From NCBI GenBank assembly GCA_002401635.1, contig NVTQ01000005.1, forward strand, positions 30,557 through 36,747: DNA of 6,191 nt, written 5' to 3'. This DNA is from Pseudomonadota bacterium (GTDB lineage: Bacteria; Pseudomonadota; Zetaproteobacteria; Mariprofundales; Mariprofundaceae). A program made the translations under genes and the position numbers. Under the pieces are notes generated by a model that ran no database searches, was not told the origin of the DNA, and was given only the letters and a program-made list of their open reading frames with translations. This document shows positions 1 through 6,070 of this stretch, piece after piece; position 1 is the first letter of the stretch, and each line of letters opens with the position of its first letter.

Positions 1-144
1 TACCCATAAATCATAATCCAGTGACCGTTGTGGTTTGCCATATAAAAACAGTGCCGCGCCACCAATCAATAAACCACGCCCGTGATGTTGCGTTATCGAC
101 TGCATCAAAGCGGCAGCTTCTTCTATGGGCGTGCGATGCCGCAT
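1..144 (-). CDS. Nucleotidyltransferase-fold protein, N-terminal 48 residues (gene runs off the left edge); possible toxin of an XRE-NTase pair
   Basis: Only the first 48 codons are present. Near residues 28-45 there is the signature of a DNA polymerase beta-type nucleotidyltransferase: a GG pair, an ALFLYGKPQRS stretch and then D-Y-D, the first two metal-binding aspartates. This GG-x13-DxD form is typical of the AbiEii/DUF6036-like proteins found in toxin-antitoxin and abortive-infection loci. The family transfers nucleotides to protein, tRNA or other targets, but the target cannot be read here. The ATG at 144 is well supported: AAGGAG (153-158) lies 8 bases upstream, inside the preceding regulator gene. 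The first 22 bases overlap the end of that gene (123-144) in a different frame, so the two are almost certainly co-transcribed and perhaps translationally coupled. The third catalytic acid and the C-terminal domain are outside the window. The fold is fairly sure; the toxin role is inference from gene order. Confidence 0.75.
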   Translation of the reverse strand, partial: MRHRTPIEEAAALMQSITQHHGRGLLIGGAALFLYGKPQRSLDYDLWV

Positions 145-560
145 AAGCTTTGCTCCTTCTCTTGATTGATTAAAGCTTGAACCCGTTGCTGGGGTGATAA
201 GGATAAAATCCAAGCCGAATTTTCAGCATCCCTCGCATGTTCCCCTTGCAATTGTAATCGCTTGGCAAAGCTGGCGCGTTGCTTTGCTTCAATCTGTGGC
301 AAGGTTTGCCTTTCAGATTGTTCGGTATGTAAAATACCTTTTTCAATGTTTAAAATCAGCAACGCTGCCAAACAGGTATGCAGGCTTACCGATGCATCAC
401 CCGACTCTAATTTGCGTATGGTTGGAATAGTGACATGTAGCGCCTCTGCAAATTTGGCTTGCGTCAAACCTTGGGCTTGCCGCGCTGCACAAATCACAGC
501 CCCCAGCTTGCTCGACTGCTGACGCACAAAAAGTTTAATGGTATTTTTACGGACTATCAT
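123..560 (-). CDS. XRE-family helix-turn-helix regulator, probable antitoxin/autorepressor
   Basis: The protein is 145 residues from the ATG at 560. Residues about 19-70 form a Cro/C1-type helix-turn-helix: LGAVICAARQAQGLTQAKFA, then a recognition-helix region with TIPTIRKLESGDASVSL. The TIRKLESGDASVSL stretch is the typical end of helix 3 and start of helix 4 in XRE proteins paired with toxins. The last 75 residues are charged and glutamine-rich, without a recognised domain, and may contact the partner protein. The frame stays open to a TTG at 596, but that TTG is the first three bases of the TTGACA -35 box, so it cannot lie in the message from this promoter. The ATG at 560 sits where transcription should begin and has no Shine-Dalgarno sequence, suggesting a leaderless message. 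A GTG at 527 is a less likely alternative. The gene overlaps the following nucleotidyltransferase by 22 bases. DNA binding is near certain; the antitoxin role is inferred. Confidence 0.85.
   Translation of the reverse strand: MIVRKNTIKLFVRQQSSKLGAVICAARQAQGLTQAKFAEALHVTIPTIRKLESGDASVSLHTCLAALLILNIEKGILHTEQSERQTLPQIEAKQRASFAKRLQLQGEHARDAENSAWILSLSPQQRVQALINQEKEQSLCGIARP
153..158 (-). promoter_or_regulatory. Strong Shine-Dalgarno sequence for the partial nucleotidyltransferase
   Basis: On the minus strand this reads AAGGAG, with 8 bases to the ATG at 144. It lies inside the coding sequence of the XRE regulator and fixes the start of the overlapping nucleotidyltransferase. The regulator itself and the 621-1568 gene have no such site. 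Confidence 0.8.
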
Positions 561-566
561 AAAGAC

Positions 567-596
567 ATTATAGAAATAATTATTTCTTTTTGTCAA
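567..596 (-). promoter_or_regulatory. Sigma-70-type promoter of the XRE-nucleotidyltransferase operon
   Basis: On the minus strand a perfect -35 box TTGACA (591-596) is separated by 18 bp from a perfect -10 box TATAAT (567-572). Transcription would start about 6-8 bases beyond the -10 box, near base 560, which is the A of the ATG of the regulator gene. The spacer is filled by a palindrome (see 572-587), so the promoter is probably strong when free and shut by a bound dimer. Confidence 0.85.
572..587. promoter_or_regulatory. 16-bp perfect palindrome in the promoter spacer, probable operator
   Basis: The sequence AGAAATAATTATTTCT is identical on both strands and lies between the -35 and -10 boxes, touching the -10 box by one base. 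XRE regulators of toxin-antitoxin operons commonly bind such a two-fold site in their own promoter. Binding here would exclude RNA polymerase. That the 123-560 protein is the ligand is inference. The AT-rich context makes a chance palindrome somewhat easier, but 16 perfect bases exactly within a consensus promoter is unlikely by chance. Confidence 0.65.
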
Positions 597-620
597 TATA
601 TAGCAATTATATTTTCTTGA

Positions 621-1568
621 TTATGACTCGAATATTGCAATAAGCCTATCTTTTAGGGTTTTATCCTTAAATGTTGAAATGCCCACCATCGCCTTGTCTT
701 GCCACTTCAAATCATCCCATGCGGCTTTGATAAGATGTGGCATGGTGTCTTCCAACACCATCAAAAGCACTTCGGCTTGTAGCAAGTCTTTTTGCCTTTT
801 TACATCATCACGTCGGTACTGAAAAATAAGGCATTTATGCAAAGCATATCTTGCAGATTGCGGCACAGAAACAAGAATACCATGCCTCGTTAATATCACA
901 GCTTGCTGCGGATCTTTAATCAAATAATCAAGGAATCGAATGGGTTCAGCATAAATATCAGTGCCGTGCAACAAAGCAGGTTCGCTATCTGGCTTGCCTA
1001 TCATGGGTGTTAAAAAATCAATCTTCATACCATTTTTATGAATAAAGTTGGTCGGAGAATGCTTTCTATTTAATTGAGGAATAGCGCGAAACCCTGCTTT
1101 TAATAAAATATCAGTGGTTTTGTGACTGGGCAGGGTTGAGACTTTAATCATTCTACCAAGGTCAATGTCTTTGGTTTCAAATCCTGCATCCCAAGTCACA
1201 CCCAGGTTGTTGCCAATCGCATTAAAAGCATGAGAACCTACCAGAATCGCTTTCTGGAATGTAAAGCAACCCAAGGCATCCAGTAACTCAAATGTTTTGA
1301 CCGTTTGCCTATCTGGAACATTAGCCCCTGCTGCAATCAATGTAGCAACTTGCTGCCTTCTATTTTCCCATCCTTCAGTATGGGCTCTGCTTTGCTCAAC
1401 AGGCAAAGAAATCGGCATACCCGAATAGGAAATACGATGTTGGAAGTAGTCCCTACCTTTGGATACACTTTTTACAATTGAACCCGAAGCAGGCAAGCCT
1501 AAGTCTGCTTGAACACTATCTAAAAGGTTCGCGTAAATGGAGTGAATAGCTCTGTCCCATGTCTTCAT
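621..1568 (-). CDS. Nucleotidyltransferase of the NTP_transf_8 type
   Basis: The protein has 315 residues from the ATG at 1568. The catalytic core is visible at residues about 108-186: ILVGSHAFNAIG carries the GS helix (G111-S112), ETKDIDLG gives the metal-binding D134-x-D136, and MKIDFLTP supplies the third aspartate, D184. A later VPQSARYALHK segment (about 235-245) matches the conserved lysine-containing helix after the core in minimal nucleotidyltransferases. The layout LVGSHAF, LGV, then K-D-I-D-L fits Pfam NTP_transf_8. The first 100 residues and the last 70 show no recognised domain. All catalytic residues are present, so the protein is probably active, but its substrate is unknown. 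The frame continues upstream to a TTG at 1616, which lies inside an inverted repeat and makes a poor start. No Shine-Dalgarno sequence precedes either start. The gene ends 60 bases before the XRE gene, which has its own promoter, so membership in one functional unit with it is possible but unproven. Confidence 0.8.
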   Translation of the reverse strand: MKTWDRAIHSIYANLLDSVQADLGLPASGSIVKSVSKGRDYFQHRISYSGMPISLPVEQSRAHTEGWENRRQQVATLIAAGANVPDRQTVKTFELLDALGCFTFQKAILVGSHAFNAIGNNLGVTWDAGFETKDIDLGRMIKVSTLPSHKTTDILLKAGFRAIPQLNRKHSPTNFIHKNGMKIDFLTPMIGKPDSEPALLHGTDIYAEPIRFLDYLIKDPQQAVILTRHGILVSVPQSARYALHKCLIFQYRRDDVKRQKDLLQAEVLLMVLEDTMPHLIKAAWDDLKWQDKAMVGISTFKDKTLKDRLIAIFES

Positions 1569-1575
1569 ATTACTT

Positions 1576-1604
1576 ATGATAACTTGGTTGTACATAAAAT
1601 GCAA
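1576..1604 (-). promoter_or_regulatory. Possible promoter of the NTP_transf_8 gene
   Basis: On the minus strand TTGCAT (1599-1604) lies 17 bp from TATCAT (1576-1581), a five-of-six match to the -10 consensus; the -35 match is weak (three of six). Predicted transcription would start within a few bases of the ATG at 1568, giving a leaderless or nearly leaderless message, which agrees with the missing Shine-Dalgarno sequence. One arm of the 1585-1619 inverted repeat falls inside the spacer. Confidence 0.4.
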
Positions 1605-1619
1605 AAACATGTACAACCA
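1585..1619. promoter_or_regulatory. Perfect 11-bp inverted repeat, probable operator upstream of the NTP_transf_8 gene
   Basis: TGGTTGTACAT at 1585-1595 is repeated inverted as ATGTACAACCA at 1609-1619, with 13 bases between. Arm centres are 24 bp apart, so two dimer halves would face roughly the same side of the helix. One arm lies in the spacer of the proposed promoter and the other just upstream of its -35 box, an arrangement typical of repressor sites. No run of T follows on either strand, so it does not look like an intrinsic terminator for the lipoprotein gene ending at 1661. Confidence 0.55.
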
Positions 1620-1660
1620 GCAAGCCTTTGAGGGTGTGAATAAGCTAGAAACCCATTAAA

Positions 1661-4600
1661 TCACAAGCCGCCACGGACCAACCTAACTGAAGCAGGAAGA
1701 CTAGCCCCGTTCCCACCCAAGACCGCGCCATCAACATTACCAGCGCGCCATGGGAAACCAGCCCCATTCCCGCCCACTTGAACCGTTGACGACCAATAAA
1801 CGTACCCAGCGGTTGTAGGGCTACTATAACTATTGGGAAACATCGTCTGATTGAGAGCGGACTTATAACAAATGGGTGCGGTCAAGGAGGCAAGCTCTTT
1901 AATGTTCGGTACGCGCCAATCGCTGTATCCTGCAAAGGGGCTGCCATCCTTGGTGAGTGCCGTTGCAAAAGGCATGAGTGTTGGTATGCCAGTGCATGTG
2001 CCGCCTGCACTGATTTGCCCTTCAGCGCATTGTTTCCACATTAAGGTGGTCTTTTTATCGGTCACGGTGCCATCCTGATGGTCTATGTAGCGACTATCCG
2101 GCCACTCATTGAGCATGTTTTCATAACATGATGATAACCTTCCCGATATAGGTGCGCCAGATGCGGTTGGTGCGCCAGATACCAACCTAGCCCTAAATGG
2201 CGTAAGCGTACCCGTGGAACCGCCTATGTTATGAGGATCCGCATACCTGATAGGGCCTTCTGCACCGTCATTGAAAGACAACACAGTAATATCAAATTCA
2301 CCACTAAAGAGGTTAACCGCAGGCGTTGCCGACCAATACGCTGGAAGCGTACGCATATCATTCGTGTCCACACCAAAAGGTGTTATGGCAGGCGTTGCAT
2401 GACTTGTGTTTGGAAAATACGTTAAATCTCTATTTGGAGCAGCCCCGAAAACCGCATAATCCACAATAGAGCGCAGCTCATCCCGCTTAGGTAAACGCCA
2501 ATCACTTTTACCACATAAATTGGTCGCACTCACCCTTGCTGCAAATGCTTGCGTATTGCAATGGGTTGTCGGGTCAGCCGCATTATAACCAAAACAAACA
2601 TTGCCACTAAAATCAGGCTGACCAGGCACGCCGCCATTGGTTGTTTGATCGGTATTGTACCAATTGTATGTATCGGCTGTGTTATGCAAGCCAGCAGTGT
2701 TGGTTTTTACTTCCCAAATCAAACCTGTCGCATTGTCTTGCACACAGCTCCATGCGGTTGCGCTGACGGGTAAAGGGTTGCCATTGATGTCCAGCTTTGT
2801 GAAATCAAAGCCTGCATTACCACCGCCCGTTTTCACCAATGTACCAGCGGTTGCTTGGGCATCACGTCCGTAGCTGCAATCTGTGCCTGGCGAGCAGCTC
2901 AAGGTCGGATAACTAAAAGGGAGACCTGTACCGTTGAGCAATGCAAGGCGTGCATCATCATTGGAAATGAAGCCAACGGCGCTTATGTTCGTCAGCGTGG
3001 CATTCACGGGATTATATAAGGTTAGCCTGACTGTTTCATCTGCCTCTTCGACTGTATCCGCATTGACAATCACGGTAATCGTGCCGCTGCTTGCCCCTGC
3101 TGGAATCGTTAAGGTCGCTGCGGTTGCTGTATAATCATTATTGGCAGTGGTTGCTGTGCCGTCAGAGGTAATATAATCCACACGAATATCAACCGCACTC
3201 GCTGCTGATAAATTGACGGTAAACACAAGGTTACTGGTGCCAATATCGCCTTCAACAACTGTTGCCTCTGCCATGCTTAAGGTTGTTCCTGCAATCACAT
3301 TCACGGTGCGTGTGACAGGTATGGCGGGTGCGCCGCCGCCAGCATCAGTAAGGTTGTATGTGACAGAATAAGCACCCACAACCGCTGTATCAACGTTGCT
3401 CGTATGGGTGAGTGTAGGGACGGAAGCGCCCGTAAATATGACACCAGGGTCAATGTAGGCTCCATGTTGTCCAATGGTGATTGGGTTTTCGCCAAGCAAA
3501 GTAATCAGAGGCCCTACATAGGCGATATTTACAGTGCGTGTGACAGGGGTTGCTGCATTGCCTGCTGCATCCGTTGCATTGTACGTCAATGTATACGTGC
3601 CAACTTTCGGGAGTAAGACAGCCCCCGTGACGGTAGCGGTTAATACGACATCCACATTATCTGTCACCACACTGCCTGGATCCTTGTAAAGAACAGTAGA
3701 GTCTGGGCGGAAAGTCAATGGATTCGCGCCTTTTAACGTGATCACGGGTGGTGTTTGATCGGTCACGCTCACCGTGCGCGTGACAGTTGTTGCCGCATTG
3801 CCTGCTGCATCACTGACATTGTAAGTCAGGGTGTAAGTACCAACTGTGGCGGTATTCACAGAGCCAGTAACTGTAGCTATTAAACCTACATCAACATTAT
3901 CAGTGACGGTGCTGCCTGGATCAGTGAAGGTTGAGTTTTTCGCAATTGTCATCGGGTTTGCGCCAACAAGAACAATTACTGGCGCTATTGTGTCCGCTAC
4001 AACATTTACTGTGCGTGTTACAGTAGTCGCTGCATTACCTGCTGCATCACTGACGTTATATGTGAGCGTGTAAGTTCCAACCGTTCCTGTATTGACGGTG
4101 CCAGTTACAGTGGCAGTTAAACCTACATCAACATTATCTGTCACGCTGCTTCCAGCATCAACATAAGTTGAGCCTTGTGCAACGGTGACTGGGTTTGCAC
4201 CTGTTAAAGCAATCACTGGCGCGGTTTGATCGGTCACATTCACAGTTCGGGTTACGGTAGTGGCAGGGTTACCTGCCGCATCGCTGACGTTATATGTGAG
4301 CGTGTAAGTTCCAACCACTGCTGTATTGACTGTGCCCGTCACAGTGGCGATTAAACCTGTATCAACATTATCTGTCACGCTGCTTCCAGCATCAACATAA
4401 GTAGAACCTTGAGCAACGGAGACTGGGTTTGCACCTGTTAAAGCAATCACTGGCGCGGTTTGATCGGTTACATTCACTGTACGCGTCACTGCGGCGGCGG
4501 CATTGCCTGCTGCATCGCTAACATTATAAGTGAGGGTATACGCGCCAACCACAGATGTATTGACTGTGCCAGTTACAATTGAAATTAAACCTACATCAAC

Positions 4601-5875
4601 ATTATCAGTCACGCTGCTTCCAGCATCAACATAAGTTGAGCCTTGTGCAACAATGATTGGGCTTGCGCCTGTTAACGTAATCATGGGTGCAGTTTGATCG
4701 GTCACATTTACCGTGCGTGTGACTGCAATTGCGGCATTCCCTGCGGCATCACTTACATTATAAGTCAGTGTATATGTTCCAATTATCGCAGTGTTTACAG
4801 TGCCTGTTACAGTGGCAGTTAAGCCTGTATCAACATTATCTGTGACACTGCTTCCAGCATCAACATAAGTAGAACCCTGAGCAACGGTGACTGGGTTTGC
4901 ACCTGTTAAAGCAATTACTGGCGCGGTTTGATCGGTTACATGCACGGTTCGGGTTACGGTAGTGGCTGGATTACCTGCCGCATCGCTGACGTTATATGTG
5001 AGCGTATAAGTTCCAACCACGGCTGTATTCACACTACCTGTGACAGTGGCAATTAAACCTGTATTTACATTATCCATGACCATGCTACCTGCATCAATAA
5101 AGCTTGAGCCTTGTGCAACTGTGATAGGATTTGCGCCAATAAGAAAAATTGTTGGGGCAGTTTGATCTGCGCCTGTATTTGGAAGAACTTTGATTGTACG
5201 CCTCACGGTCGCGGCTGGATTACCTGCGGCATCATTGACGTTATAATTCAATGTATAAGTGCCTGCTACAGCAGTATTGACTGTACCCGTCACGACAGCA
5301 ATCAAGCCTATATCCACGTTATCAATCACTGTACTACCTGGGTCGGTGAAGATTGTACCTTGTGACATGGTTAATGGATTTGCCCCCGTAAGAACAATCA
5401 CTGGCGCTAAAGTGTCGGGAAGCGCGATAGGCGGGAAATCATCATTAACGATTGTTCCGATGATACTTGCACCTGCAAAAGAAGCATGGCTTGGTGAGCT
5501 TAATAGCAGGGTGAATGTTTCATCAGATTCGATTGCGGTATCGCCCAATATAGGTACAGAAATCGAACCGCCTGTGGCACCTGCGGGAAATGTTATCACG
5601 CCACTTGTGGCAATATAATCGCTGCCTGCTTGTGCAGTACCATCTTGGGTTGAGAAATTGATTGTAATGGCTTGGCTGGATGTAATGTTTGAGTCCACTG
5701 TAAATACAAGGCTGGTTTCTCCCGCATTGCCTTCAATCACAGATGACGATGTTACTGTCACCGTCGGTGCTGGGGTAGATGTAGAGGCTGGCGTGGATCC
5801 ATCAGACCCTCCACAAGCACTAAGTGCGAGTGTGCTGACAAACAGCATAACCAAAAATAATCGAGATTTTCCCAT
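1661..5875 (-). CDS. Giant surface lipoprotein: Calx-beta, nine Ig-like repeats, Calx-beta, two DUF1566/Lcl domains
   Basis: The protein has 1404 residues. Residues 1-21 are a lipoprotein signal peptide (hydrophobic core, then LSAC with C21 as the lipidated cysteine). Position +2 is glycine, not aspartate, which favours outer-membrane sorting. Residues about 38-146 are a Calx-beta domain with acidic calcium-binding residues (DGTAQAGSDY, ESDETFTL). Residues 154-862 are nine tandem Ig-like repeats of the DUF5011/HYR kind, each built as D-TAP-I-L-GANP, then DNVD, GTYTLTYNVSDAAGN and VTRTV. Residues 863-974 are a second Calx-beta domain. Residues about 1044-1234 and 1263-1404 are two DUF1566 (Lcl C-terminal) domains, recognised by SDWRLPKRDEL and SDWRVPNIKEL, YWSAT/YWSST and terminal R-LV motifs. 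Cysteines after C21 occur only beyond residue 990. The likely role is a rigid stalk presenting C-terminal binding domains, for adhesion or polysaccharide binding; Lcl of Legionella binds sulphated glycans, but the ligand here is unknown. A strong ribosome site supports the ATG at 5875. No clear terminator follows the stop. Confidence 0.92.
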   Translation of the reverse strand: MGKSRLFLVMLFVSTLALSACGGSDGSTPASTSTPAPTVTVTSSSVIEGNAGETSLVFTVDSNITSSQAITINFSTQDGTAQAGSDYIATSGVITFPAGATGGSISVPILGDTAIESDETFTLLLSSPSHASFAGASIIGTIVNDDFPPIALPDTLAPVIVLTGANPLTMSQGTIFTDPGSTVIDNVDIGLIAVVTGTVNTAVAGTYTLNYNVNDAAGNPAATVRRTIKVLPNTGADQTAPTIFLIGANPITVAQGSSFIDAGSMVMDNVNTGLIATVTGSVNTAVVGTYTLTYNVSDAAGNPATTVTRTVHVTDQTAPVIALTGANPVTVAQGSTYVDAGSSVTDNVDTGLTATVTGTVNTAIIGTYTLTYNVSDAAGNAAIAVTRTVNVTDQTAPMITLTGASPIIVAQGSTYVDAGSSVTDNVDVGLISIVTGTVNTSVVGAYTLTYNVSDAAGNAAAAVTRTVNVTDQTAPVIALTGANPVSVAQGSTYVDAGSSVTDNVDTGLIATVTGTVNTAVVGTYTLTYNVSDAAGNPATTVTRTVNVTDQTAPVIALTGANPVTVAQGSTYVDAGSSVTDNVDVGLTATVTGTVNTGTVGTYTLTYNVSDAAGNAATTVTRTVNVVADTIAPVIVLVGANPMTIAKNSTFTDPGSTVTDNVDVGLIATVTGSVNTATVGTYTLTYNVSDAAGNAATTVTRTVSVTDQTPPVITLKGANPLTFRPDSTVLYKDPGSVVTDNVDVVLTATVTGAVLLPKVGTYTLTYNATDAAGNAATPVTRTVNIAYVGPLITLLGENPITIGQHGAYIDPGVIFTGASVPTLTHTSNVDTAVVGAYSVTYNLTDAGGGAPAIPVTRTVNVIAGTTLSMAEATVVEGDIGTSNLVFTVNLSAASAVDIRVDYITSDGTATTANNDYTATAATLTIPAGASSGTITVIVNADTVEEADETVRLTLYNPVNATLTNISAVGFISNDDARLALLNGTGLPFSYPTLSCSPGTDCSYGRDAQATAGTLVKTGGGNAGFDFTKLDINGNPLPVSATAWSCVQDNATGLIWEVKTNTAGLHNTADTYNWYNTDQTTNGGVPGQPDFSGNVCFGYNAADPTTHCNTQAFAARVSATNLCGKSDWRLPKRDELRSIVDYAVFGAAPNRDLTYFPNTSHATPAITPFGVDTNDMRTLPAYWSATPAVNLFSGEFDITVLSFNDGAEGPIRYADPHNIGGSTGTLTPFRARLVSGAPTASGAPISGRLSSCYENMLNEWPDSRYIDHQDGTVTDKKTTLMWKQCAEGQISAGGTCTGIPTLMPFATALTKDGSPFAGYSDWRVPNIKELASLTAPICYKSALNQTMFPNSYSSPTTAGYVYWSSTVQVGGNGAGFPWRAGNVDGAVLGGNGASLPASVRLVRGGL
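3290..5416 (-). repeat. Tandem array of nine about 234-bp coding repeats (Ig-like domains)
   Basis: Unit boundaries in reading order are 5416-5168 (83 codons, with a 5-residue tail), 5167-4934, 4933-4700, 4699-4466, 4465-4232, 4231-3995 (79 codons), 3994-3761, 3760-3521 (80 codons, with a small insertion) and 3520-3290 (77 codons). Most units are exactly 78 codons. Units 2-7 are close to each other, with stretches of up to about 48 identical bases (for example 4187-4234 and 4421-4468). Units 1, 8 and especially 9 have diverged; unit 9 has lost the DNVD motif. Similar centre and diverged ends is the usual result of unequal crossing-over and gene conversion. Copy number is therefore likely to vary between strains, always in frame. 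Confidence 0.95.
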
Positions 5876-5879
5876 ATTT

Positions 5880-5885
5880 CCCCCT
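5880..5885 (-). promoter_or_regulatory. Ribosome binding site of the giant lipoprotein gene
   Basis: AGGGGG on the minus strand ends 4 bases before the ATG at 5875 (7 bases if only AGG is counted). The purine-rich block supports this ATG, which is also the one that begins a complete lipoprotein signal peptide. Confidence 0.7.
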
Positions 5886-5975
5886 ACGGAATGCAGCCAT
5901 TATTGGCAGCTCTTTTCAAAGGTTGCATTAGAGGTGTTGTCTCATTGCGAAACAAGTCAGACAAAGGGGTTAGAC

Positions 5976-6019
5976 TTAACCATTTTAGGTTATAATTGAT
6001 TAACACTTTTGGGTTATAT
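5976..6019. repeat. Tandem direct repeat in the upstream region of the lipoprotein gene
   Basis: Two 20-base copies, 5976-5995 and 6000-6019, match at 16 of 20 positions and start 24 bases apart. On the minus strand each copy begins near a TATAAC hexamer (5989-5994 and 6013-6018) that resembles a -10 box. No convincing -35 box was found at 16-18 bp for either, so a promoter is not called. A small inverted repeat, GGTTA-gact-TAACC (5968-5981), overlaps the inner copy. The GGTTA/TAACC word recurs through 5968-6015, which would suit binding of a regulator to the leader of the lipoprotein gene. Confidence 0.4.
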
Positions 6020-6070
6020 TGAGTGTATTGAGTTGCTAAATTGGAAATTATTCGCATGGTTGCAAATATA

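Noticed and set aside
194..522. Plus-strand open frames opposite the XRE gene
   Set aside because: They overlap a clear helix-turn-helix gene on the other strand and encode Cys-rich, unrecognisable sequence.
1569..1616. Upstream TTG start at 1616 for the NTP_transf_8 gene
   Set aside because: It lies within one arm of the inverted repeat, has no ribosome site, and the added 16 residues look like translated promoter sequence. The ATG at 1568 is preferred.
1585..1660. Intrinsic terminator for the lipoprotein gene
   Set aside because: The only strong inverted repeat here has AT-containing arms, a 13-base loop and no T-run after it on the minus strand, so it fits an operator better.
3290..5416. 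Regular repeats as a CRISPR array or satellite
   Set aside because: The unit is about 234 bp with no spacers, stays in frame, and encodes clear Ig-like domains.
5259..5999. Long open frames on the plus strand opposite the lipoprotein gene (for example 5259-5618, 5658-5999, 3846-4073)
   Set aside because: They are antisense shadows of the Thr/Val-rich repeat coding. They have no domain, no ribosome site and no credible start context.
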